Assembly (NCBI RefSeq): GCF_001027925.1
Contig: NZ_LECT01000007.1
Location: 186,001 to 250,000 of the forward strand
Source of the DNA: Rhodopirellula islandica
Lineage (GTDB): Bacteria > Planctomycetota > Planctomycetia > Pirellulales > Pirellulaceae
Length of the DNA stretch: 64,000 nt
Reading direction: 5' to 3'
The notes under the pieces were generated by a model, which saw only the letters and a program-made list of their open reading frames with translations, did no database searches and was not told where the DNA came from. Below are positions 47,271-58,084 of the stretch, piece after piece (positions within the stretch are counted from its first letter, which is position 1; each line of letters begins with the position of its first letter). The position numbers and the translations under genes were made by a program.

Positions 47271-50200
47271 ATGAACACTGAACCGATTGAAGTCTGGGTT
47301 GATGTCGGCGGCACCTTCACGGATTGCTTGGTCCGACAAACCCATCCAGACGGACATCGCCAACGCGACGCGATCAAAGTCCTCAGCAGTGGATTGGTGT
47401 CGGTTCGAGTGGTGGACCACAGCGACGACTTCACGCACGTGGATGTCGAACTCCCACCACGATTTGCCATCGATGGCTTCTGGGAATCCGCCAAACTTTT
47501 CGAGCAAGGTGAATCAGCGTTGGAGGGTGACTTGTTCACCGTACTGGGTTGCCAGCGAAAATCCGCGAACACCGTTCGACTGCAATTGAACCAACCGGCC
47601 AATCAAGTTCGCCACGATCAAAGTTGGGTGCTCGATGCTAGGATCGAATCGCCCATCCTGGCAACTCGAGTGTTGCTGGCTTGCCCATTGCCGCAGCCAC
47701 TCCCAGCGCTCTCCATTCGCATGGGAACAACTCGTGGCACCAATGCCTTGCTGACCCGCAACGGTGCCCCGACCGCTCTGTTGATCACCGAAGGATTTGC
47801 GGACCTGCTGCAGATCGGAACCCAAGACCGCCCCGATCTGTTCGCCTTGGACATCGTCAAACCCGAACCTTTGGCGACTCGAACCATGGAAGTTCGCGGC
47901 CGACTGGATGCCCAGGGTGGCGAACTGATCCCGCTCGACGAATCCCATCTCCGCTCCGGTTTGCAGGATCTCAAAGCGTCCAGCCCAGAGGATCTGGTGC
48001 TGGCGATCTGCTTGTTGCACTCCCATCGCAACGAAACTCACGAGCGGACCGTTCAGCGAATTGCGAAAGAAGTCGGGTTCAAAGATGTGATTCGATCGAC
48101 CGAGGTCGCAGCGGTGCCTCGAATTGTCCCGCGAGCCGAAACCACGACACTCGACGCGTACCTGTTGCCCATTTTGGAAGCGTACGTGGCGCGTGTGTGG
48201 GAGCAATTCGGTGGCGAAGCAACCTGCCATCTGCGTTGGATGACCAGCGGAGGCAATCTCGTCGCCTCCGCTGGTTTCCGCGGCAAAGACAGTGTGCTGT
48301 CGGGTCCCGCCGGCGGTGTCGTGGCACTCGGTGAAGTCGCCAAGCAGTGTGGCGTCTCCGGAGCAGTCGGGCTCGACATGGGCGGCACCAGCACCGATGT
48401 CAGCCGCTTCGAAGGAACGGTTGGACGACGACAAGAAAGCATGATCGGTGGCATCCGCGTGCTGACCCCGATGATGGACATTCACACGATCGCCTCCGGT
48501 GGCGGGTCAGTCTGTGCGATCCACGAGGGCCGCTTGACGGTCGGGCCTGACAGTGCCGGAGCATTCCCCGGACCGGCGTGCTACGGGCACGGTGGACCTC
48601 TGACGATCACCGACGTCAACGTTTTGCTGGGTCGACTGCCAATCGATCGTTTCCCATTTCCACTGAACTTGAAAGCCGCACAAAACGCACTGCAGCAAAC
48701 CCACCAACAATTGCCAAGCGACAGCACACTCAGCCCCGAACAACTCGCAGATGGATTTCTGCAACTGGCGGTCACGCAAATGGCCGAAGCCGTTCGAGTC
48801 GTCACCACTGCCGCAGGAAGTGATGCCAGACAGATGGCGTTGGTTGGATTCGGCGGTGCTGCGGGCGGCCATCTTTGCCAGGTCGCTGACTCATTGGAAA
48901 TGTCTCACGTGATCGACCATCCTGATTCGGGATTGCTCTCAGCAGTCGGAATGGGCGCGGCACCGATTGGACGCATCGCGTCCCAGTCTTTGCAACTCAC
49001 GATCGCATCCGCCGTGCCGGACGGTGCACCCCCACACGCCAACCGAACACTGAGCCAGGACGCGATCTCGCCACTGGAATCGGCCGCGAACGACACACTG
49101 CTTCAATGCCAGGCTCAACTCCGCGAAGAAGAAAACATCTCGCCGGACACGCCACTGCAAATTGTCCATCAATGCGATGCACGTCCACTGGGAACTCAGT
49201 CGACATTGCCAGTCGATCTGTTTCCATTGGAAACCCTCCCCGCTCGGTTCGATGCCAAACACCAAATCACGTTTGGCTACCGTCGCGACTCCATGCCGCT
49301 CGAAGTGGTCACCGTTCGCTGCGAAGCCACGCTGGAACGAAATGCCAACCAGACCAATCACCTCGACCCACAGGACAACTCCGAGAATTCCCCCGCCGCG
49401 TCTGTCACTCACGCGAAGCCTGAAACGATCTCGATGTGGGTCCAGGGTGCTGATCGAAACGTCGACCTCTGGGACCGTGAAACGTTGAAGACCGGTCAGA
49501 CCCTCATCGGACCGGCGGTGGTGACGGGCCCTTATTCTGTCTTGGTGGTGGAACCGGACTGGACCGCCACCCTGTCCGCCGAAGGGATCTTGGAGATTCA
49601 CAAAACCAAATCCCCGCGTGTCGAGGAGACCCCACTTCCAGCCGCTGACAAACTAAATGACACCATCGCGATGGAGATCGCCGCGAGACGCGTGCAAGGG
49701 ATTGCCGAATCGATGGGCGAAGTCATCCGTCGAACCAGCGTCAGCGTGAATGTCAAAGAACGCCGTGACTACAGTTGCGCCGTGTTCTTGGGCGATGGAT
49801 CCTTGGTCGCCAACGCACCCCACGTGCCAGTTCACTTGGGGGCGATGAGTCACACGGTTCGCAGTTTGATCGCGGACTACCCGGAGATGTCACCGGGTGA
49901 CTCGTACCTCAGCAACGATCCCTATGCCGGTGGTTCGCACCTGCCTGACATCACTGTGGTGACCCCCGTTTTTTGCGACGAAAACGCGTCCGGTTCGTCG
50001 CGTCCCAAGGATTGGCCCTGCGACTTCTTCGTCGCCTCACGATGCCATCACGCCGAAATCGGTGGCATGGTCCCGGGATCCATGGCCCCCGCAGCCACCT
50101 GTCTGGCAGAAGAAGGCGTGGTGCTGCACAACGAATGCCTGGTCCGCAGCGGGAAGTCTCACCACCCAAGAATTCGCGAACTGCTTTCCACCGCCACGTA

Positions 50201-51239
50201 CCCTTCTCGAAACGTGGAGGAAAACATGGCCGACATCGCGGCGGCGGAAGCGGCAGGGCAGGCCGGTGCGAATCGAATCCAGGCCTTGGCTGATTCGATG
50301 ACCAAGTCTCGCCTGATGGATCTGCTGAAGCAGTTGCTGCATGTCGCGGGAGAAGCCACCGCGACCTGGATCGCCACGCTGGGAACCGAGCCTCGCGTTT
50401 TCGAAGATTCACTCGACGACGGCACGCCCCTGCGAGTCACCCTGCAGCCGGACCAATCGACCGGACGGTTGCAAATCGATTTCACTGGAACGGGTCCGGT
50501 CCATCCCAACGGGTTCAATGCCACACCATCGATCGTGACCGCGGCCGTGCTGTATGTGCTCCGGTGCGTTGTCCCCGGCGAGTTGCCGTTGTGCGACGGG
50601 GTGCTGAAGCGAATCGAACTGGTTATCCCTCCGGGCTTGCTCGCGCCGCCTGCTGGCGACACCCCCGAGAACAGTCCAGCAGTGGTCGCTGGCAATGTTG
50701 AAACCAGCAATCGCGTGGTGGATGTCTTGCTCGGCGCGTTGGGCGTCGCCGCCGCATCCCAAGGCACGATGAACAACCTGCTGCTTGGCGATGAAACCTT
50801 TGGTTATTACGAAACCATCGGCGGTGGTGCCGGTGCAACGGCGACTCAAGCAGGTGCGGACGCCGTTCACACTCACATGACCAACACGCGAATCACGGAC
50901 CCTGAGATCCTGGAATCACGATTGCCGATTCGCTTGTGGCGGTTTGCCATCCGTCGTGGCAGTGGAGGAGCAGGGCAAAACCGAGGCGGTGACGGAATGA
51001 TTCGCGAAATGGAATTCCTTCGTCCACTGACGCTGTCTCTCATCACTTCCCGACGAACAACGCGTGCCTACGGGATTCAAGGCGGGCAACCAGGCCAATC
51101 CGGTCGACAAACCCTGATCCATCAATCCCAACGAACGGAACTCCCCTTCGCGACCAGCCGAGAAGTTGAGGCTGGCGATCGGTTGGTCATGGAAACGCCA
51201 GGCGGTGGCGGCTACGGCAAGGAACGGCCCGCCGACTGA
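47271..51239 (+). CDS. 5-oxoprolinase / fused hydantoinase A-B protein
   Basis: 1322 residues. The HyuA-like ATPase half (about 1-760) opens with VDVGGTFTDCLVR (11-23) and includes GTTRGTNALLTRNG, GLDMGGTSTDVSRFEG and GGSVCAIHEGRLTVGPDSAG. The HyuB-like half (about 785-1322) shows ERRDYSCAVF, HVPVHLGAMSHTV, GDSYLSNDPYAGGSHLPDIT, SRCHHAEIGGMVPGSM, and the terminal GGGGYGK. The fused order and length match ATP-dependent 5-oxoprolinase, which opens pyroglutamate to glutamate; N-methylhydantoinase is an alternative. Only about 60 residues separate the halves. It is single and converges on the PQQ-type gene. Confidence 0.92.
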   Translation: MNTEPIEVWVDVGGTFTDCLVRQTHPDGHRQRDAIKVLSSGLVSVRVVDHSDDFTHVDVELPPRFAIDGFWESAKLFEQGESALEGDLFTVLGCQRKSANTVRLQLNQPANQVRHDQSWVLDARIESPILATRVLLACPLPQPLPALSIRMGTTRGTNALLTRNGAPTALLITEGFADLLQIGTQDRPDLFALDIVKPEPLATRTMEVRGRLDAQGGELIPLDESHLRSGLQDLKASSPEDLVLAICLLHSHRNETHERTVQRIAKEVGFKDVIRSTEVAAVPRIVPRAETTTLDAYLLPILEAYVARVWEQFGGEATCHLRWMTSGGNLVASAGFRGKDSVLSGPAGGVVALGEVAKQCGVSGAVGLDMGGTSTDVSRFEGTVGRRQESMIGGIRVLTPMMDIHTIASGGGSVCAIHEGRLTVGPDSAGAFPGPACYGHGGPLTITDVNVLLGRLPIDRFPFPLNLKAAQNALQQTHQQLPSDSTLSPEQLADGFLQLAVTQMAEAVRVVTTAAGSDARQMALVGFGGAAGGHLCQVADSLEMSHVIDHPDSGLLSAVGMGAAPIGRIASQSLQLTIASAVPDGAPPHANRTLSQDAISPLESAANDTLLQCQAQLREEENISPDTPLQIVHQCDARPLGTQSTLPVDLFPLETLPARFDAKHQITFGYRRDSMPLEVVTVRCEATLERNANQTNHLDPQDNSENSPAASVTHAKPETISMWVQGADRNVDLWDRETLKTGQTLIGPAVVTGPYSVLVVEPDWTATLSAEGILEIHKTKSPRVEETPLPAADKLNDTIAMEIAARRVQGIAESMGEVIRRTSVSVNVKERRDYSCAVFLGDGSLVANAPHVPVHLGAMSHTVRSLIADYPEMSPGDSYLSNDPYAGGSHLPDITVVTPVFCDENASGSSRPKDWPCDFFVASRCHHAEIGGMVPGSMAPAATCLAEEGVVLHNECLVRSGKSHHPRIRELLSTATYPSRNVEENMADIAAAEAAGQAGANRIQALADSMTKSRLMDLLKQLLHVAGEATATWIATLGTEPRVFEDSLDDGTPLRVTLQPDQSTGRLQIDFTGTGPVHPNGFNATPSIVTAAVLYVLRCVVPGELPLCDGVLKRIELVIPPGLLAPPAGDTPENSPAVVAGNVETSNRVVDVLLGALGVAAASQGTMNNLLLGDETFGYYETIGGGAGATATQAGADAVHTHMTNTRITDPEILESRLPIRLWRFAIRRGSGGAGQNRGGDGMIREMEFLRPLTLSLITSRRTTRAYGIQGGQPGQSGRQTLIHQSQRTELPFATSREVEAGDRLVMETPGGGGYGKERPAD

Positions 51240-51392
51240 AACAAAGAAGCAGTGCGAGACAAAGAGCAACCGCCCTGAGCTACCTACCCCTGTCGCTTGT
51301 CGCCGGATTCGCCAGAGTTCGGTTCCTGCAGCGATTCCTGAACTCGGGTGAGTCCAGCTACCAACGAGATTTCGGGACGCCCCTGAAACGGA

Positions 51393-54300
51393 TCATTCCA
51401 GCGTGTCGTCGGCTTCCTCGCTCGCGTCGTCCTCACCATCGGTTTGTGGGGTGAGCTCAGGAACCACGTTGTCACCGGATCCCTCCTCACTGAACGTGTA
51501 CGTCAACAGTTCCAATTGAATCTCCGCCAGCATCGTGTTGCGATGTGGAATCAGCTTCACGCGACTCTCAATCACATTGGTGTTGCTGTTCGTTTCCTTG
51601 CGTTCGATCTCGTGCAACGTCTTGCCATCGACGACGCTGATCCCCATCACATCCATTTGCCGACGACGCACGCCATTGCCGGGCACGGTCAAGTGCGCCC
51701 GAGCCATCAGCAGCATCGGAGTGACCCACGGTTGCTCCACCGTGCATCCCCAGGCATCGTCAAACGAACGACTCCAACGCAGCGATCCATCCACGGTTGA
51801 GATCGCATGCATCGCAGTGATTGGTTGAACCGCCGCACCACCCGAAACCGCCACCGAACGCGTCGCAGCCAAATCTCGATTGGGTTTTCGGTGTCGGGGC
51901 AGAATCAACATTTGATCTTGGATCGACATCACCGAAACCCCGTACAGCCCCTGCCGAGCAGGCACCATGACATCCGCGATTTCGCGTCCGGATAGCAAAT
52001 CCCAAATCGTTGCCCGGCCGGTGTGATCCAACAGCGTGAAGTAGCGACCGTCGGACATTTCCGCGTAGGCCGCCGTTTCGTTCACGTTTTGAGTGTCTGC
52101 GACTCGGAACTGGACCGTTTCTCCCGTTCTCATGTCGATCAGTTCGACCAACTGAGGGTCGAGCATCTCCTTGGCTGCCTCCAGGCTGGCTCGCATTTCT
52201 TCGCTCACATCGGCAGGCACATTGGCTTCTCTGTTCACCTGTGTCACCGTCAACAGATGGGACCCCAGTGACGAGATCACCGATCCCAGCGTCCGTTTCT
52301 GGGTCTCCAGCAAACCGCCATCGTGGATGTCATAGCTTTCGATTTGGTTCTGCGACCGACTGACGACCATCACCCGATCCTCCGCATGCACGATCGCGGT
52401 CCCAACGGCTTCGGTTGTCGTCCGCCAACGCTCTTCCCCCGTCACCGTGTCCAAGCAAATCAGTTCTGTTCCCTGCAACAGAAACAATCGATCCCCCAAA
52501 ACCGGTCCCAGGATCAACTGAGCATCCCCGTTGTCCGCCGTCGCCGAAACCATCATGTTGCGATAGATCTGATTTCCAAACGGAGTTGCCGCACTCCGCC
52601 GCCTGGCAACCGGTTGGCCATCGGTTCCCAGAGTTCGTCGCCAACGAATGGGGTCCTCGCCATTGGCACCCAACGTTCGAAACAAATCAATGGCGATCAG
52701 TTCCGATTGAGTCAGCAACAGCATCAGGCTGCCGCTGTAGGTCAGTTCTTTTCCAAACGATCGCATCCCCGAGAAACCCTCGACCGGGATCGCCCGATGA
52801 ATCCCGTAAGGATTGATCAGTGCCAAGGAGTTCATGTTGTCACTCATCGCATTCCAACCGCGGAGTTGACGCCCCATCAGATGAGTCGTCTTCGCGTAAC
52901 GACGGTCGTTCATCATCATGCTGGAACGAGGCATTCGCATCGATTGCCATTCCAAGTTAACGTTTCGAGGCCACTGTTCGCCCATCTCGTAGTCGCGACC
53001 TCGAACGGGATTGGCTTGCAGCGCGTCCTCAATGAACGTGTCCGCACCAGTGGGTTCCGTCTCGCTCAAACGTTGGCCCAGCAGTTCTCCCACCGCCAAT
53101 CGATCCAGGTTCCACGATTCTTTGCTGTACAGCTTCGACAGCATCAACAGACGATCGTTGCTCAACGACTCCAAGGCATCATCCGTCGTCATGGTGTCCG
53201 CCCAAATCAAACGCTCGGCCAGGAAGCCGTCTTCCATCAACAATGCTCGCGCGGCCATGTCTCGTCGCAAACCTCGCGTCGCCTCGACGACCGGTGAGAA
53301 ATGCTGCAGCGTCCGCATCAACGTGGCCCCGTCCATGTTCCCTCGCGTCGAAACCAATGACTCCACGGCTTGCGTCATTGCCACCATGTCTTCTTCGGTA
53401 GCAGAGGAAACCAACTGCGACACCCGAGCGCTGATCCAATCATCGACCGTGAACTGACGAGCCGCATTGGGAAAGACAGCGTCCATGTCACGATTGAGCG
53501 TTGGATGACGCAGCACCAACTCGGATAAATCCAGCAACAGCCCCAACGCCTTCGCATGCTCGATCTGCGAAGTGGGTTTCGCGACCGCCCCCTTGATCTG
53601 CAGCACCAACAGTTCCGCCCGTTGCTCGGGTTGGTCAATCAACTCCATCAGGGCATCCAAGTCGACACTGGTATCGCTCGGATTTTCGCGAAGACTTCCC
53701 AGCATGGCTTCCACCGACAACATGATCACTTCATCGTTGTCAGGATCCAATTCCCGAGCTCGTCGAAGCAGGCCCAGTGCTCGGGGACGTTGCTCCTGTT
53801 CGATCAACAACTCCGCTTTGCGAACCAAGGCAAAGAAATTGTCCGGATCCTTTTGGAGCAACGCATCGACACGCGGCTGCAGCGATTGTTCACCGTAAGC
53901 GACCGCCACCATCGTGGCCGATTGGGAGATCAACTCGCCATCGATTGCGATCAGGTTCCCAAGCGGAAAACGAACCGTCCGGCGCTGCAACACCTCACCG
54001 TTTTGCAGCGAAATTTCGATCAGTTCGTCGGTGGTGGTGGGCAAGTAATAGCGATCGTTTCCAAACACACCACGGCCCGAAATGCGTTGCCCTGGTCGAA
54101 CCAAATCAGGCGGCGTCGACCAGACCTCCGTGCCGTCTTGCAACGAACACGCCGACACTTCATCGGCACCGACAACAAAGAAGAGGCCGTCTTGGATCCC
54201 TGCAACGTAAGCCAGACGAATTCGATTTCGGGGCGTGAAACGATTGCGTCCGGTGAGCACATCGAGAACCTGCAATCGATCGCACTCAATCGGAGTGACC

Positions 54301-56198
54301 ACCACCGAGGTGCCTTCTGCGATCGCCAGCGAGTGCGTCCAACGGCGGCTCAACTGATTCGAAGAGACCCGGGTGTTTGGCCGGTAGATACTATGAACAA
54401 ATTCCTGATTTCGTGGAATTTGGTTGCCCCAACGAATGGTTCGGTCAACCAGATTGACCGCGACCGTGGCGCCAGCCCCGGTTGGGCAGATCAGCATTCC
54501 GTTGTGATAAGTGGGCATCGCTCCGGCGACTCGGCGGACGGGATCAGCACCAATCCCACCTGATTCCACGGCCACCAACACCTGCTGCCATTGAACCGAT
54601 CCATCCGCGGGATCCAAGCACAGCAGCACCACTTCACCCGCGATCTCGGCGATCACGTACAGGTCACCTCGAAAGGGAAGTGGAGGGCCGAGGAAAAACG
54701 CTTCGGCCAAGGCCGAAGGGGTGGACTCTGACTTCCCCAGTCGCCACAGCAACTTGCCTTGGGTTTTGAGATCCAACGCGACCAACGTGTTGGCGAGTGA
54801 CGACATGCCGCGACTGGCAAACGGACTGAACCGTTCAATTTCGATTTTACTCAGATCATCGATCATGAAGACTCGTTGGCCATCGCTCGAGATCTGCCCA
54901 AACGGAACATCGTTCCAAACACGTTGAACGAGAATATCAACGGGGTCTTCTTCCTCCTCCATCGGATCGGCGAGGTCCGGCGTCAATGTGGCTTCTGGCG
55001 GCGCGAACCACGGATACTGCCAAACTCGTTTGCCCGTCCGAAAATCGACCCCCAACAATCGCTGAGTGGTTCGCATCAGCAACTGATCGCCCACTCGCAA
55101 CGGTGTCCAAGAGGGAGGCGGCAACTGCCCGGTGGCTTTGAGTTGTTGAGTCTTCTCCTGAATCATTCGTTCCTGCCGCGGACTGGCGGACGATTCCACC
55201 ATCCAACGTGGATTGCTGAGCGGCATTTGCCCAGCACCGGAACCATTGCGATCCACCTCACCGCCCAACAACGGGTAATTCTCCGCCAGAGACTCCGCGC
55301 TCACCAATTCAGATTCACTCTGTGCCAGCACCCATTCCTTCCAGGCAATCTCATCAACGGCTTCGCTGGTTGGAAACAACGAAGTGAAGGCCTGGGGATA
55401 CTTCGTCGGCGTCGGGATCGATCGATCCGCACGTGCACACGCAATCGCATGCAAGGTCACCACCGACTCGCCCACTTGATCCACGATGCGTTGCTGACCG
55501 ACCAGGTCATCCAGCAACAACGAACAGGCCAACGGGTTGCCAAGCATCCACTCACGAACCGCCAACAGGACGGATGCTTTGTAGCCGGCTTGGGTGTGGA
55601 AGGTCTCGCGTCGGACGCGTTCGACCGTTTTCCAATCTCGCTTCGGCCCGGCATCTTCCAGCAGCTTGCCAGCCAAAGGCCCGTACCGCAGTTCGTAAAT
55701 CTCCAAGCCTTCTTTCGGGAGACCACCGATCAAGTCACGGACATGGTCCAGCAGGCTACGAGGCAATTGACTTTGCAACCGCGCCAATTCTTCCGCTTGA
55801 GCGGCCTCGTCATCCAACGGCCGCCCATTGCGATCGAGCATTCCCTCTCGGTTGCCAAGCGGTTGTCCTGGCTGCACACGTTGGTCGTCGGTTTCTTCCT
55901 CGGCATCCGACGCGATCGGAGCGTAATAGTCCTGCATCATTTCCGACGCAGGATCGTCGCTTGACCGCAGCAGAAGATCTCCCAGTCGGACGACCGCGTC
56001 GCTGTAGCGTTCTTGCTCGATCGCCTCTTCGGCATCGCGAATGATTTGTCGCATGCTTCGTGGGGGCGGCAAGAACTCGGCATCCCCCATCTGCATCCGC
56101 GAATCGAACAAGCCTTGAGCGAGGGCCACTTTCGATGCCCCAGGTGTGGCAAACAGCATTCCGGCGAAGATCACCGCCGCCATTGTCGAGCGAGTCAT
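51393..56198 (-). CDS. Large exported PQQ-type beta-propeller protein
   Basis: 1601 residues from ATG 56198; the frame extends to 56312 without a plausible start. A signal peptide (MTRSTMAAVIFAGMLFA..VALAQG) leads a helical region with TPR-like character (about 30-290, AEEAIEQERYSDAVVRLGDL). A first PQQ/quinoprotein-like propeller covers about 350-770 (FRTGKRVWQYPW, LLCLDPADGSVQWQQVLV, NLVDRTIRWGNQIP). A helical TPR-like stretch follows (about 770-1050), then a second propeller (about 1080-1560, ELICLDTVTGEERWRTTTEA, GSLRWSRSFDD). The acidic C terminus ends DDASEEADDTLE. There are no PQQ-site residues I can confirm, so it is more likely a scaffold than an enzyme. It may be co-transcribed after the permease gene, 210 bp away. 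Confidence 0.85.
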   Translation of the reverse strand: MTRSTMAAVIFAGMLFATPGASKVALAQGLFDSRMQMGDAEFLPPPRSMRQIIRDAEEAIEQERYSDAVVRLGDLLLRSSDDPASEMMQDYYAPIASDAEEETDDQRVQPGQPLGNREGMLDRNGRPLDDEAAQAEELARLQSQLPRSLLDHVRDLIGGLPKEGLEIYELRYGPLAGKLLEDAGPKRDWKTVERVRRETFHTQAGYKASVLLAVREWMLGNPLACSLLLDDLVGQQRIVDQVGESVVTLHAIACARADRSIPTPTKYPQAFTSLFPTSEAVDEIAWKEWVLAQSESELVSAESLAENYPLLGGEVDRNGSGAGQMPLSNPRWMVESSASPRQERMIQEKTQQLKATGQLPPPSWTPLRVGDQLLMRTTQRLLGVDFRTGKRVWQYPWFAPPEATLTPDLADPMEEEEDPVDILVQRVWNDVPFGQISSDGQRVFMIDDLSKIEIERFSPFASRGMSSLANTLVALDLKTQGKLLWRLGKSESTPSALAEAFFLGPPLPFRGDLYVIAEIAGEVVLLCLDPADGSVQWQQVLVAVESGGIGADPVRRVAGAMPTYHNGMLICPTGAGATVAVNLVDRTIRWGNQIPRNQEFVHSIYRPNTRVSSNQLSRRWTHSLAIAEGTSVVVTPIECDRLQVLDVLTGRNRFTPRNRIRLAYVAGIQDGLFFVVGADEVSACSLQDGTEVWSTPPDLVRPGQRISGRGVFGNDRYYLPTTTDELIEISLQNGEVLQRRTVRFPLGNLIAIDGELISQSATMVAVAYGEQSLQPRVDALLQKDPDNFFALVRKAELLIEQEQRPRALGLLRRARELDPDNDEVIMLSVEAMLGSLRENPSDTSVDLDALMELIDQPEQRAELLVLQIKGAVAKPTSQIEHAKALGLLLDLSELVLRHPTLNRDMDAVFPNAARQFTVDDWISARVSQLVSSATEEDMVAMTQAVESLVSTRGNMDGATLMRTLQHFSPVVEATRGLRRDMAARALLMEDGFLAERLIWADTMTTDDALESLSNDRLLMLSKLYSKESWNLDRLAVGELLGQRLSETEPTGADTFIEDALQANPVRGRDYEMGEQWPRNVNLEWQSMRMPRSSMMMNDRRYAKTTHLMGRQLRGWNAMSDNMNSLALINPYGIHRAIPVEGFSGMRSFGKELTYSGSLMLLLTQSELIAIDLFRTLGANGEDPIRWRRTLGTDGQPVARRRSAATPFGNQIYRNMMVSATADNGDAQLILGPVLGDRLFLLQGTELICLDTVTGEERWRTTTEAVGTAIVHAEDRVMVVSRSQNQIESYDIHDGGLLETQKRTLGSVISSLGSHLLTVTQVNREANVPADVSEEMRASLEAAKEMLDPQLVELIDMRTGETVQFRVADTQNVNETAAYAEMSDGRYFTLLDHTGRATIWDLLSGREIADVMVPARQGLYGVSVMSIQDQMLILPRHRKPNRDLAATRSVAVSGGAAVQPITAMHAISTVDGSLRWSRSFDDAWGCTVEQPWVTPMLLMARAHLTVPGNGVRRRQMDVMGISVVDGKTLHEIERKETNSNTNVIESRVKLIPHRNTMLAEIQLELLTYTFSEEGSGDNVVPELTPQTDGEDDASEEADDTLE

Positions 56199-56408
56199 CC
56201 AGGAAACCTTGGCATCGAGACGAAGATTGGCGTGGGAATTCACTACACAAACCGATTGAAAACAAGCATTCGAACAAGCGTACCTTGCTCGCACGGAACC
56301 AGAGGCACACACGGAACACGAAAACGCGATCTCATTGTATCGCCCCGGGTTCCTCGCAAACCAGTGTCATCTTCCGCCGAACCGGACTCGACGAAATCTT
56401 TCATCCCT

Positions 56409-57614
56409 TCAAAACAGGCTGGCCGGATCCGCACGCACCAATTTCCGCAGTGCCAGCAACCCGCTGATCAGACACATCAAGGTGGTCAGGGCCAGCACAG
56501 AACCCGCCCGAGTCAGCGTCAACGCCATTGGCAGCCCCGTCAGTGATTCCAGCCCCTGGAACAATGCCAACGCGATCAGCACCGCGGGGATGAACCCCAG
56601 AACCGACAAATAAACCGACTGCCGGACCACCAACCCCACAAAGAACCGGTTGGGATACCCCATCGCCTTCAGCGTGGCGTATTCCGACATCGCGTCTTGC
56701 AAATTGGTGAACAGAATTTGATAGCAAATGATGACTCCAACCGCGAATCCCATCAGCGTGCCGATCAGAAAGATCATCCCAATCGGTGTCTGCTCGCTCC
56801 AGAATGTCTGCTCGCGATCTCGAATTTGCTGCCGCGTGAGGACTTCCCACTGGCCCCTGGCCATGTTCGTCAATCGTTGAGCGGCTTGCTCCGGCGAAGC
56901 ACCGTCATGCAAGCGGATCAGCCCCAGATCCACGGTCTCAAGCGGCTTGCCATAACCACGCTGAGGGAAATAGTTCGCGAACGAAGACTCCGCGATCAAC
57001 AACGACCCTTCATTGGCAAAGTCGGTGCCCAAGGTGAAGGAACCGACCAGTTCGATCGATCGCTTGGACAACTCGATTCGTTGGTCGGCCGGTTGCCCCG
57101 ACGCTTTGAATTGAAATCCGTATTCTGACCGCGTCTTGCGATCGACCAGTGCGGTCGCTCGCTGTCGGAGTTGATCACGGTGTTCATCCAGGCCCGGGAG
57201 AGTCAACCACGGTCGCGACGCGTCCTCGGACATGGCCGCAGGATACAAACTCGAGTCCGGTACCGAGATCACTCGGATCGGTCTCGCAGGACTGCCCTCG
57301 ACCCGCACCCGGGCCATCGTTCGTTCGATCAACAAGGCTTGCACGTCCGCGACCGCGGGATCCGCCTTCACACGGCGAAGCAAAGACCGCGGGAATCGTT
57401 CATCCACCGGCAGCATGTATCGAGCCGGACTGATCGCGACCAATTCGCAGTCCACCACCTCGATCAACCGCACCGGACTGTCCAGCAACGCGTTGCGGAA
57501 CCCATTCTGCGTGAACATCAGCACCGCCGCAAAACCCACCCCTGCCGCCGCCACGCACAAACGTGCCGGGTTGCCGACCAAATTCTTCCAGGCCAGGGGG
57601 GTGCTTCGACTCAT
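56409..57614 (-). CDS. ABC transporter permease, DevC/FtsX-like
   Basis: 401 residues. One N-terminal membrane helix (about 15-38) is followed by a 230-residue extracytoplasmic domain (MacB-like core, PSLL/VKADPAVADVQALLIER), then three helices at the C terminus (about 275-298, 328-352, 363-388). The FtsX-like blocks are EYATLKAMGYPNRFFVGLV and ALTTLMCLISGLLALRKL. This is closest to DevC permeases of DevBCA-type exporters, which pump substrates such as glycolipids or peptides. No ATPase or membrane-fusion subunit is adjacent. Its ATG overlaps the nrdR stop by one base (TGATG). Confidence 0.88.
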   Translation of the reverse strand: MSRSTPLAWKNLVGNPARLCVAAAGVGFAAVLMFTQNGFRNALLDSPVRLIEVVDCELVAISPARYMLPVDERFPRSLLRRVKADPAVADVQALLIERTMARVRVEGSPARPIRVISVPDSSLYPAAMSEDASRPWLTLPGLDEHRDQLRQRATALVDRKTRSEYGFQFKASGQPADQRIELSKRSIELVGSFTLGTDFANEGSLLIAESSFANYFPQRGYGKPLETVDLGLIRLHDGASPEQAAQRLTNMARGQWEVLTRQQIRDREQTFWSEQTPIGMIFLIGTLMGFAVGVIICYQILFTNLQDAMSEYATLKAMGYPNRFFVGLVVRQSVYLSVLGFIPAVLIALALFQGLESLTGLPMALTLTRAGSVLALTTLMCLISGLLALRKLVRADPASLF

Positions 57615-58084
57615 CAGCGACCGTCCAGCTGAGCGTCACGCTGCAGGTTCGAAACGATCTGCAGAAAATCTTTCGCGTCGTCAAAATCTCGGTAAACGCT
57701 AGCGAACCGGATGTAAGCCACCTCGTCTAGCGTCGCGAGTTTCCGCAGCACCACTTCGCCGATCGTCGCGGTGGGAATTTCCATGTCAAATTCGGCGTAA
57801 ATCGCCTCTTCGATTTTCTGAACGGTCTTTTCGATTTCGTCGCTGGTCACGGCCCGCTTGGAACACGCCCGCTCGATCCCGCGTTTGATCTTCTCTCGAT
57901 CAAACGGTTCTCGCGTTTCGTCACTTTTGACCACGCGAACATTCAGAGCATCGATTTGTTCCAAGGTGGTGAAACGCCGCTGGCACGTTTGGCACAACCG
58001 TTTCCGCCGAACCACATACCCGGCCTCGGCCGTCCGTGAATCTTGGACTTTGTCGTTATCGGAATGACAGAACGGGCAACGCAT
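57614..58084 (-). CDS. nrdR: Transcriptional repressor NrdR
   Basis: 156 residues, the standard size. An N-terminal zinc ribbon, C3-x2-C6 and C31-x2-C34, binds DNA (MRCPFC..RRKRLCQTCQRRFTT). An ATP-cone domain follows (about 49-139, VVKSDETREPFDREKIKRGI). By family it represses ribonucleotide reductase genes when dATP binds the cone. No reductase gene is near, so its targets are elsewhere. It overlaps the DevC-like permease gene, an odd partner. No NrdR-box is obvious in the 326 bp upstream. Confidence 0.96.
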   Translation of the reverse strand: MRCPFCHSDNDKVQDSRTAEAGYVVRRKRLCQTCQRRFTTLEQIDALNVRVVKSDETREPFDREKIKRGIERACSKRAVTSDEIEKTVQKIEEAIYAEFDMEIPTATIGEVVLRKLATLDEVAYIRFASVYRDFDDAKDFLQIVSNLQRDAQLDGR

